NCBI GenBank assembly: GCA_903911455.1
Contig: CAIWDQ010000492.1
Span: forward strand, 1 to 10,991
DNA: 10,991 bases
From: an uncultured bacterium
GTDB taxonomy: Bacteria > Bacteroidota > Bacteroidia > Bacteroidales > JACABE01
Direction: 5' to 3'
Shown: positions 1 to 5,404 of the stretch, piece by piece
Position numbering within the stretch: the first letter of the stretch is position 1
Layout of the letters: each line of letters starts with the position of its first letter
The notes under the pieces: model-generated
The model's input: only the letters and a program-made list of their open reading frames with translations
Databases searched by the model: none
Told to the model about the DNA's origin: nothing
Position numbers and translations under genes: made by a program

Positions 1-9
1 AATTAAACT

Positions 10-462
10 ATGAAAAAAGTAATTTTAACTTATTGCTTTCTATTTTTAGCAATCTTTTTAGTAAATGCACAAGATGCACCTAAAGCTCCAGCTAATCCTA
101 ATGCAGCTGAAATTAAATTTAAAGCTACCACACATGATTATGGTACAATCATGCAAGGTGCTGATGGAAACTGTGAATTTTCATTCACAAATACAGGTAA
201 AGAACCTTTAATTTTATCTAATGCTGTAGGCTCTTGCGGATGTACTGTTCCTACTTTTTCTAAAGAACCAGTTATGCCAGGTAAAAATGGTACAATTAAA
301 GTTCATTACGATACTAATCGTGTTGGTGCTTTTACAAAAACTGTAACAGTTACTTCTAACGGACAAACTGACAGAGTTGTTTTAACTATTCAGGGTACTG
401 TTAATGCTAAACCTACTGAACAACAAAACACTCCTGCTCCTACTGCTCCAACAGGTCACTAA
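10..462 (+). CDS. Secreted DUF1573 domain protein
   Basis: This 150-residue exported protein has a signal peptide at residues 1-21 (MKK, a hydrophobic run, then VNA-Q). One DUF1573 domain follows at about residues 35-132. Visible family marks are an early HDYGTI segment, FTNTGKEPL, the paired cysteines of SCGCTVP, and a PG.NGTIKVHYDT strand typical of these immunoglobulin-like (ASPM/SPD-2/Hydin-type) beta sandwiches. DUF1573 proteins are abundant in Bacteroidota and their molecular function is not established, so none is assigned. The last 18 residues are a Pro/Thr/Gln-rich, probably disordered tail ending in His. The ATG at base 10 is the natural start because it opens directly into the signal peptide. 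Its promoter lies outside the window. A perfect hairpin closes the gene, so it is probably transcribed separately from the aminotransferase that follows. Confidence 0.9.
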   Translation: MKKVILTYCFLFLAIFLVNAQDAPKAPANPNAAEIKFKATTHDYGTIMQGADGNCEFSFTNTGKEPLILSNAVGSCGCTVPTFSKEPVMPGKNGTIKVHYDTNRVGAFTKTVTVTSNGQTDRVVLTIQGTVNAKPTEQQNTPAPTAPTGH

Positions 463-489
463 GAGTTAGACAATATTATTAATCTTTTT

Positions 490-518
490 AATCCCGATAG
501 TTTAGGCTATCGGGATTT
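490..518 (+). terminator. Rho-independent-type terminator after the DUF1573 gene
   Basis: A perfect 11-bp stem (AATCCCGATAG paired with CTATCGGGATT) encloses a 6-nt loop and is followed by a short T run (TTTTCATTTT). It lies 28 nt after the DUF1573 stop and before the next gene. Its GC content stands out from the AT-rich surroundings. The T tract is broken by a C, so efficiency may be moderate. The upstream A/T bases also let it form on the other strand. Confidence 0.75.
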
Positions 519-546
519 TCATTTTACTTAATCAACAAATCAAATC

Positions 547-1746
547 ATGCCAAAAATCTCTACAAAGGGTATTAATATGCCCGAATCTCCTATCAGGAAA
601 CTTGTTCCATTTTCTGACGAAGCTAAAAAAAGAGGACGTAAAGTTTATCATTTAAATATTGGTCAACCTGATATTGAAACCCCTGAAGTTGCTATAGATG
701 CTTTAAAAAACACTAACATTAAAGTAGTGGAATACAGTCATTCGGCTGGTATTTTATCTTACAGAAAGAAATTAGTTGAATATTACAAACATTGTAATAT
801 TGATATCAACGAAAATGATATTATAGTTACCACAGGTGGTTCTGAAGGTATCTTGTTTGCTTTTATGATTTGCCTTAACGAAGGTGATGAAGTGATTATA
901 CCTGAGCCATTTTATGCTAATTATAATGGTTTTGCAAATGCTGCCGGTGTAAATGTTAAACCTATTAATTCTATTATTGATAATGGTTTTGCATTGCCTC
1001 CTATTTCTGAATTTGAGAAACTTATAACTCCTAAAACTAAAGCTATTCTTATTTGTAACCCTAATAATCCTACAGGATATTTATATTCTGAAGAAGAGTT
1101 ACAATCTTTAAGAGATTTAGTTAAAAAATATGATCTTTATTTGTTATCTGACGAAGTTTACCGTGAATTTTGCTATGATGGCAACACTCATTTTTCAGCA
1201 ATGAATTTAAAAGGTATTGAAGATAATGTAATTTTGCTTGATTCTGTTTCTAAGCGTTATAGTGCTTGTGGTGTAAGGATTGGTTGTTTTATTTCTAAGA
1301 ATAAAGAAGTGATGAAAACAGCTATGAAGTTTGCTCAGGCGCGTTTAAGCCCTCCTACTTTCGGACAAATTGTTTCGGAAGCTGCTATAGATACTCCTGC
1401 TTCTTATTTTGAAGAAGTTATAAATGAATATGTAGCTCGCCGAAATATTGTTGTGGAATCTATAAATAAGATGGATGGATGTTTTTGTCCTAATCCAAAG
1501 GGAGCTTTTTATGCTGTTGCCCGTTTGCCGATTGATGATGCTGATAAGTTCTGTCAATGGTTGTTAGAATCTTTTGAATATAACAATGAAACAGTAATGT
1601 TGGCACCTGCTACAGGTTTTTATTCTACAAAAGGAAAAGGAAAGAATGAAGTTAGAATTAGTTATGTATTGAAAGTTGAAGATCTTAAAGCTTCTATGAA
1701 ATGCCTTGAAGAAGCACTTAAAGTGTATCCGGGCAAGACAAACTAA
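547..1746 (+). CDS. PLP-dependent class I/II aminotransferase (aspartate aminotransferase-like)
   Basis: This 399-residue cytoplasmic enzyme is a fold-type I aminotransferase of usual length. The family transfers an amino group from an amino acid to a 2-oxo acid through a PLP Schiff base. Visible landmarks are LNIGQPDIETP (36-46), Y63 and S64 near the substrate site, TTGGSEG (95-101) gripping the cofactor phosphate, NPNNPTG (171-177) with N174, SDEVY (201-205) with D202 and Y205, the PLP lysine K236 in SVSKRYSACGVRIG, and R370 in NEVRISYVL, which should bind the substrate carboxylate. The closest functional class is the prokaryotic AspC-like group, but the amino-acid substrate cannot be fixed from sequence. 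The ATG at 547 was chosen; an internal Met at residue 11 is an alternative. No clear TAnnTTTG box lies in the short upstream gap. A strong terminator follows. Confidence 0.92.
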   Translation: MPKISTKGINMPESPIRKLVPFSDEAKKRGRKVYHLNIGQPDIETPEVAIDALKNTNIKVVEYSHSAGILSYRKKLVEYYKHCNIDINENDIIVTTGGSEGILFAFMICLNEGDEVIIPEPFYANYNGFANAAGVNVKPINSIIDNGFALPPISEFEKLITPKTKAILICNPNNPTGYLYSEEELQSLRDLVKKYDLYLLSDEVYREFCYDGNTHFSAMNLKGIEDNVILLDSVSKRYSACGVRIGCFISKNKEVMKTAMKFAQARLSPPTFGQIVSEAAIDTPASYFEEVINEYVARRNIVVESINKMDGCFCPNPKGAFYAVARLPIDDADKFCQWLLESFEYNNETVMLAPATGFYSTKGKGKNEVRISYVLKVEDLKASMKCLEEALKVYPGKTN

Positions 1747-1774
1747 TATCTATACACTATTATTATACTAAAAG

Positions 1775-1808
1775 CCTTCATCAATTTAGTTTGGTGAAGG
1801 TTTTTTTT
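1775..1808 (+). terminator. Strong intrinsic terminator after the aminotransferase gene
   Basis: A 10-bp stem (CCTTCATCAA with TTGGTGAAGG, one T-G pair) has a 6-nt loop and is followed directly by eight T residues. It begins 29 nt after the aminotransferase stop. This is the clearest intrinsic terminator in the window. Confidence 0.88.
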
Positions 1809-1828
1809 ATTTATAAATACAATTTTAA

Positions 1829-1893
1829 TTTTTGGTATGATGATTTTTATATTTATAACCGAAGACAGGGTTTAAATATAAAAGAGAAGAAGG
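1829..1893 (+). repeat. 65-bp direct repeat, copy 1
   Basis: This is the first copy of a 65-bp sequence running from TTTTTGGTATGATG to AGAGAAGAAGG. It matches the copy at 2037-2101 at every position but one (G at 1868, A at 2076). The offset between copies is 208 bp. No open frame of note crosses it. It opens an otherwise gene-free stretch (1809-2157) that also holds three palindromes. Confidence 0.9.
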
Positions 1894-1924
1894 GAGATAA
1901 TTTGGTGTATTCTTTAATGATTAG

Positions 1925-1944
1925 CAACGTCCTTTAGGGCGTTG
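1925..1944. repeat. Palindrome 1 between the 65-bp repeats
   Basis: CAACGTCC and GGGCGTTG pair over 8 bp, including one T-G pair, around a TTTA tetraloop. It is GC-rich compared with its surroundings. No T tract follows, so it is not an obvious terminator. Confidence 0.7.
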
Positions 1945-1963
1945 TATAATGATATGATGATTG

Positions 1964-1979
1964 TTGGCCTTAAGGCCAA
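1964..1979. repeat. Palindrome 2 between the 65-bp repeats
   Basis: TTGGCCTTAAGGCCAA is a perfect 16-bp palindrome with no loop. Its sequence is unrelated to the palindromes on either side. The lack of a loop suggests it acts as DNA rather than as an RNA hairpin, if it acts at all. Confidence 0.7.
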
Positions 1980-1999
1980 ATGTATTTGGTTATTTTACA

Positions 2000-2017
2000 C
2001 ACGACATAAATGTCGTG
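2000..2017. repeat. Palindrome 3 between the 65-bp repeats
   Basis: CACGACAT and ATGTCGTG form a perfect 8-bp inverted repeat around AA. It is the third different GC-rich palindrome within 93 bp. It resembles REP-like palindromic elements in size, but no REP family can be named from sequence alone. Confidence 0.7.
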
Positions 2018-2036
2018 CCTAATTATAGAAGGCAAG

Positions 2037-2101
2037 TTTTTGGTATGATGATTTTTATATTTATAACCGAAGACAAGGTTTAAATATAAAAGAGAAGAAG
2101 G
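2037..2101 (+). repeat. 65-bp direct repeat, copy 2
   Basis: This is the second copy of the 65-bp repeat, with 64 of 65 positions identical to the copy at 1829-1893. Together the two copies bracket 143 bp containing the three palindromes. The homology stops sharply on the right (GGGAGATAA after copy 1, GGAAAAATT after copy 2). Confidence 0.9.
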
Positions 2102-2157
2102 AAAAATTTAATTTCTCATTTATTAGTTTGCTTTTTTGATTAAGAAATTAAAAAAAA

Positions 2158-2529
2158 TTAATACATCCCATAAGGCAAGTCTAAATTACATGGTTTTATT
2201 GATCTCATTATTTTAAGTATTTCGGGTTCATTTGATATTATTGTTACTTCTGTTGTTGTATGAATACATAAATCATTTTCCGATTCTAATACAACACCAT
2301 TTACATTAAACATACGTTTATTTATGAAATCTTTTAATGTAATGTCATTGGTAAACCATACAATTAAATAGGATACATGACTTGATTTTGGGCTATAATG
2401 TATAGCTTTTTGGCATTTAAATCCTGCTATTGTTTTAAATTCATTAAGTACTTCAAAAGTTTGTCCTTTATTTGAAAAATCAAATCCAAAGAAACAAGTA
2501 TCACTTATATAATCATCATATTCATACAT
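2158..2529 (-). CDS. C-terminal part of a probable GLPGLI/DUF4412-like protein, split by a stop codon
   Basis: The 123-residue frame has no signal peptide of its own. Its middle (FKTIAGFKCQKAIHY, then YLIVWFTNDI, then NVNGVVLESEN) follows the usual order in Bacteroidota GLPGLI/DUF4412-like secreted proteins: a K-IAG-KC strand, a VWYT strand, then a G..LE segment. The family's function is unknown. It lies in exactly the same frame as the 71-residue signal-peptide frame just upstream, separated only by one TAA and three sense codons (K, D, T). The simplest reading is therefore one ancestral gene of about 198 codons interrupted by a nonsense mutation. The ATG at 2529 has only a weak AAAAAG upstream. 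Independent translation of this part would give a protein that stays in the cytoplasm. The family assignment is tentative. Confidence 0.55.
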   Translation of the reverse strand: MYEYDDYISDTCFFGFDFSNKGQTFEVLNEFKTIAGFKCQKAIHYSPKSSHVSYLIVWFTNDITLKDFINKRMFNVNGVVLESENDLCIHTTTEVTIISNEPEILKIMRSIKPCNLDLPYGMY

Positions 2530-2538
2530 AGTATCTTT

Positions 2539-2754
2539 TTAAAAAATATATTCTACATATAATGATCTAAAATCATCTAAATATGGATTACCATTGCATT
2601 GTAATATTAATGTATCGGGATTTGAGTATTCAATTTGTTTATTAGCTTCATTAATTTTTTTTTCTGTTAACAGTTGTTGTTTTACCAGCCATTTTGTTTG
2701 ACTATTACAATTTATTGCAAAACTTGTTAGAATAATTAATAAAATTTCTTTCAT
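2539..2754 (-). CDS. N-terminal part of the same interrupted secreted protein
   Basis: The 71 residues begin with a clear signal peptide (MKEILLIILTSFAINCNSQ), so the intact product was exported. About 50 residues follow, including EYSNPDTLIL and DDFRSLYVEYIF, before TAA at 2541-2539. Both the start position and the signal peptide fit a true gene start. The frame continues in phase through the stop into the 123-residue frame downstream. This piece alone is too short to hold the beta-rich domain suggested by the downstream half, so it is probably a truncated product of a broken gene. Alternatives are a sequencing error, stop readthrough, or two separate small proteins. A promoter-like box lies about 58 nt upstream. 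Confidence 0.55.
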   Translation of the reverse strand: MKEILLIILTSFAINCNSQTKWLVKQQLLTEKKINEANKQIEYSNPDTLILQCNGNPYLDDFRSLYVEYIF

Positions 2755-2811
2755 TTATATGATAATATTAAAAGACTAAATTATTTTTTTTAATTTTTAT
2801 TAAACTTCTTG

Positions 2812-2819
2812 CAAACATA
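2812..2819 (-). promoter_or_regulatory. Candidate -7 promoter box for the interrupted secreted-protein gene
   Basis: On the minus strand TATGTTTG matches the Bacteroidota -7 consensus TAnnTTTG and is followed by CAAG. It would give a leader of about 50 nt before the ATG at 2754. No TTG is seen at the expected 19-20 nt upstream, so the match is partial. Confidence 0.45.
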
Positions 2820-2944
2820 AGAATTATTATTCATACTAAAATCTTTTTTCTTCAAAATAAAACAAATATAATTTCATAAACCCAAAACTCATCAAATAAT
2901 ACACACTTATTTATTGTAAAAAGGTCTTTTTGAAAAAACTTTGC

Positions 2945-3124
2945 TTCTCAAACTTTGAGAATGTGTTTTCCGTGTAGTTTTTTGCATCTCAAACTTTGAG
3001 ATTGTAAAAGAAACAAAATACTTTCAATCTCAAACTTTGAGATTGAGAAAAAAACAAAAAACTTTGCATCTCAAACTTTGAGATTGAGAAAAAAATGAAA
3101 TACTACAAATCTCAAACTTTGAGA
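2945..3124. repeat. Array of five identical 15-bp near-palindromes at an exact 41-bp period
   Basis: TCTCAAACTTTGAGA occurs at 2946, 2987, 3028, 3069 and 3110, so every step is exactly 41 bp and the 15-bp core is identical in all five copies. The dyad extends outward: 17 bp in copies 1, 2 and 4, 19 bp in copy 5 and 21 bp in copy 3. In copy 1 the outer pair is T/A where the others have A/T, a change that keeps the symmetry. The 26-bp intervals are only partly alike: those after copies 2, 3 and 4 are A-rich and related, and those after copies 1 and 5 are T-rich. The array sits in a 647-bp gene-free stretch (2755-3401) downstream of both flanking minus-strand genes' coding ends or starts. Its function is unknown. 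Confidence 0.93.
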
Positions 3125-3281
3125 TTGTCTTTTCTGTGATTTTTATGCTTTTCTTTATTTATTTCCCTCTTTTTATGCTAATTTCTTTCTTCAAATCAAC
3201 ATAAAAACATTTAAAAACAACAAATAAAAATAATTGTGATAATACATGTTTTGAATATTAAGTGTTTCTAATTTATTTTGC

Positions 3282-3317
3282 CTCTCCAAAAGTTTTTTAC
3301 TCTTCAAAAGTTTTAGA
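3282..3317. repeat. Two degenerate 18-bp tandem repeats near the 41-bp array
   Basis: CTCTCCAAAAGTTTTTTA is followed at once by CTCTTCAAAAGTTTTAGA. The second contains an imperfect dyad (CTTCAAAAGTTTTAGAAG). The pattern resembles a loosened form of TCTCAAACTTTGAGA and may be a relic of the same family, though this is inference. The rest of 3125-3401 is AT-rich with no feature I can support. Confidence 0.5.
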
Positions 3318-3401
3318 AGGAGTAAATATTTAAAATAATGCACTTCAACAGATCATTAATTTAAACTCTTATTACATTACAAAAGTGTGTAAAATTAAGT
3401 T

Positions 3402-4295
3402 TTAAAACCTTATTTTCATCATTCTATCCTTATCATGAATATCTTTTCTGATTTCAATGCTCTTAAATCCTTTTAATGTAAATACATTTGCAGTTTCTCT
3501 AGCGAGCGCTTCATTTATTTCAAGGAAAATACTACCGTTATGTTTTAATTTTAACCTTGCAAAATCAGCAATAGCTTCATAATAATTCAAAGGATTGTTA
3601 TCTTGTACAAATAGTGCTAATGATGGTTCAAAATCCAATACATTCTTACTCATCAATTTCTTTTCAGACTCCCTTACATAAGGTGGATTGCTTACAATAA
3701 TATCAAAACTAAATTTAATATCTTCAACATTATTACTAAATATATCATGTTTAATAAAATCAATGTAAGTTCTATTGTAATCTGCATTATGTTGAGCTAT
3801 TTTCAATACTGTTTCTGATATATCTAATGCTTTTACTTTATATTCAGGAACATTTTTCTTAATTGCAATTGCTATACATCCACTTCCAGTACCTATATCA
3901 AGTAATTTTATTATTGCATTTTTATTATACGGTTCAATATTTCTATTAAACTTATTTCTATCAATTATCCACTTCACAAGTTCTTCTGTTTCAGGCCTTG
4001 GAATTAATACATCAGGAGTTACTTTTAACTTTAGATTATAAAAAGTAGCATACCCAAGAATATATTGAAGGGGTTTGTAGTTCTTCAAATCCTTTATTGC
4101 AAAATTTATCTTTAGTAATGTTGATTCACTTACAGTTTTGTCATCATTTACTAATAATTGTGCTGAAGAATATCCTGTATATTCTTCCATTACCAGAAAT
4201 ATTAGACTTCTGATTTCGCGTTCATCATATATTCCATCAAGCTCTTGCTTAAAGAAATCTATGATGTCTTTTAATTTATTTGATGTTATTCTCAT
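3402..4295 (-). CDS. prmC: Release factor glutamine methyltransferase PrmC (HemK)
   Basis: This 297-residue enzyme methylates the glutamine of the GGQ motif in peptide-chain release factors RF1 and RF2, using S-adenosylmethionine. The N-terminal helical release-factor-binding domain (about 1-80) carries the family signature PLQYILGYATF. It is followed by IPRPETEELV (98-107). The SAM-binding loop is LLDIGTGSGCIAIA (131-144), and the catalytic IIVSNPPYV places NPPY at 203-206. All key motifs are intact and the length is normal. I chose the ATG at 4295. The frame stays open to a TTG at 4316, but that TTG lies inside the inferred -7 promoter box, so it is unlikely to be in the mRNA. The gene is divergent from ribD, with 49 nt between starts and overlapping promoters. 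Confidence 0.93.
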   Translation of the reverse strand: MRITSNKLKDIIDFFKQELDGIYDEREIRSLIFLVMEEYTGYSSAQLLVNDDKTVSESTLLKINFAIKDLKNYKPLQYILGYATFYNLKLKVTPDVLIPRPETEELVKWIIDRNKFNRNIEPYNKNAIIKLLDIGTGSGCIAIAIKKNVPEYKVKALDISETVLKIAQHNADYNRTYIDFIKHDIFSNNVEDIKFSFDIIVSNPPYVRESEKKLMSKNVLDFEPSLALFVQDNNPLNYYEAIADFARLKLKHNGSIFLEINEALARETANVFTLKGFKSIEIRKDIHDKDRMMKIRF

Positions 4296-4309
4296 TGTTT
4301 GTTTTTTAC

Positions 4310-4340
4310 TTGGCAAAGGTGCAAAAAATTAATAACTTTG
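4310..4340 (+). promoter_or_regulatory. ribD promoter, Bacteroidota type
   Basis: TTG at 4310-4312, a 20-nt spacer and TAACTTTG at 4333-4340 match the Bacteroidota consensus TTG-N19/20-TAnnTTTG. The -7 box ends only 4 nt before the ribD ATG, so transcription should start at or within a few bases of that ATG and give a leaderless mRNA. It overlaps the prmC promoter on the opposite strand. Confidence 0.7.
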
Positions 4341-4344
4341 CCAA
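4314..4344 (-). promoter_or_regulatory. prmC promoter, facing and overlapping the ribD promoter
   Basis: On the minus strand, TTG (4344-4342), a 20-nt spacer and CACCTTTG (4321-4314) match TTG-N20-TAnnTTTG except for C in place of the first T of the -7 box. Start of transcription near 4308 would leave a leader of about 13 nt before the ATG at 4295. TTGGCAAAG (4310-4318) and CTTTGCCAA (4336-4344) form a perfect 9-bp inverted repeat that contains parts of both promoters. Confidence 0.6.
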
Positions 4345-5391
4345 ATGTTTAATATTCACGAAAGATATATGAAACGTTGCCTTGAGTTGGCTGTAAATGG
4401 AAGAGGCAATGTAGCTCCAAATCCAATGGTTGGCTGTGTAATTGTGCATAATAATATTATTATTGGTGAAGGATATCATCAAAAATATGGAGAAGCACAT
4501 GCTGAAGTAAATGCAATAAATTCAGTTAAAGATAAATCTTTATTAAAAGAAGCCACTGCTTATGTTAATCTTGAACCTTGCTCCCACTTTGGTAAAACTC
4601 CTCCTTGTTCTGATCTTTTAATTAAACATAATATCAAAGAAGTTGTAATTGCTAATGTAGATATTAATCCACTAGTTGCTAATAAAGGTATTAATAAACT
4701 AAAACAGGCAGGTATTAATGTTATTTCTGGTATTCTAGAAGAAGAAGCTTATGAACTTAATAAACGTTTTTTTACTTTTCATAAAGAAAAACGTCCTTAT
4801 ATTATTCTTAAATGGGCTCAGACTCTTGATGGCTTTATGGATATTGAGCGTGCTTATCCTGGTGATAACAAACAATATTGGATTACAAATGATGAGCTTA
4901 AAATAATTGTCCATAAGTGGCGAAGCGAAGAAGCTGCGATAATGATAGGAACTAATACTGCATTAAATGATAATCCTCAGTTGAATGTCCGTTTATGGAA
5001 AGGTAACAATCCTTTAAGAATTATACTTGATGAACTGCTTGAACTACCTGAACATCTTTATATTTTTGATAATAGTGTTCCTACTTTAATTTTTAATTCA
5101 AGTAAAGATGAAACTGAAGGAAATATAGTCTTTAAGAAACTTGATTTTAATAATAACATCATTCTTCAGATACTTGATTATTTATATACTTTAAATATTC
5201 AATCAGTAATTGTTGAAGGAGGAAGAGAATTACTACAAAGTTTTATTAATTTAGGTATTTGGGATGAAGCTCGCATACTTACAGGCAACAAAACATTCAA
5301 TAAAGGACTTGCTGCACCTGATATTAATGGTAAAATTATATCTAAAGAAGTAATAAATAATGACAGTATAACTATAATGACTAAAAGTTAA
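4345..5391 (+). CDS. ribD: Bifunctional riboflavin deaminase/reductase RibD
   Basis: RibD carries out the second and third steps of riboflavin synthesis: deamination of the pyrimidine made from GTP, then NADPH-dependent reduction of its ribosyl side chain. The N-terminal deaminase domain (about 1-145) shows APNPMVGCVIV (24-34), zinc-binding and catalytic HAEV (H52, E54), and PCSHFGKTPPC with the two zinc cysteines C79 and C88. The C-terminal reductase domain begins at RPYIILKWAQTLDGF (150-164), and includes WITNDE, IGTNTALNDNPQLNVR (201-216) and a late VEGGRELLQSF strand. At 348 residues it has normal length and no visible damage. It starts divergently from prmC and is probably translated from a leaderless transcript. 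It ends 13 nt before the convergent DUF2279 gene, with no obvious hairpin between. No FMN riboswitch fits upstream. Confidence 0.95.
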   Translation: MFNIHERYMKRCLELAVNGRGNVAPNPMVGCVIVHNNIIIGEGYHQKYGEAHAEVNAINSVKDKSLLKEATAYVNLEPCSHFGKTPPCSDLLIKHNIKEVVIANVDINPLVANKGINKLKQAGINVISGILEEEAYELNKRFFTFHKEKRPYIILKWAQTLDGFMDIERAYPGDNKQYWITNDELKIIVHKWRSEEAAIMIGTNTALNDNPQLNVRLWKGNNPLRIILDELLELPEHLYIFDNSVPTLIFNSSKDETEGNIVFKKLDFNNNIILQILDYLYTLNIQSVIVEGGRELLQSFINLGIWDEARILTGNKTFNKGLAAPDINGKIISKEVINNDSITIMTKS

Positions 5392-5404
5392 AGATGTCTT
5401 TCTT

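Noticed and set aside
312..341. tRNA or other RNA gene anywhere in the window
   Set aside because: I looked for cloverleaf-type GC-rich arms and CCA-type ends in the gene-free stretches and saw none. The range given is only a placeholder inside the DUF1573 gene.
1345..1557. Antisense open frame over the aminotransferase gene
   Set aside because: It lies wholly inside a well-supported enzyme gene, has no family features and no promoter, and is best explained as a shadow frame.
2109..2150. Terminator for the interrupted gene (TAATTTCT paired with AGAAATTA)
   Set aside because: The 8-bp stem is almost all A/T with a 26-nt loop. Such pairings are expected by chance in this composition.
2946..3124. 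CRISPR array reading of the 41-bp period repeats
   Set aside because: The repeats are only 15-21 bp, the intervals are low-complexity and several are related to each other, and no cas gene is present in the window.
4296..4316. Longer PrmC starting at TTG 4316
   Set aside because: That TTG lies within the inferred -7 promoter box, so the added seven residues would precede the transcript start. ATG 4295 fits better.
4317..4344. FMN riboswitch upstream of ribD
   Set aside because: Only 28 nt separate ribD from the end of the open prmC frame (49 nt from the prmC ATG), far too short for an FMN aptamer, and the space is filled by promoter elements.
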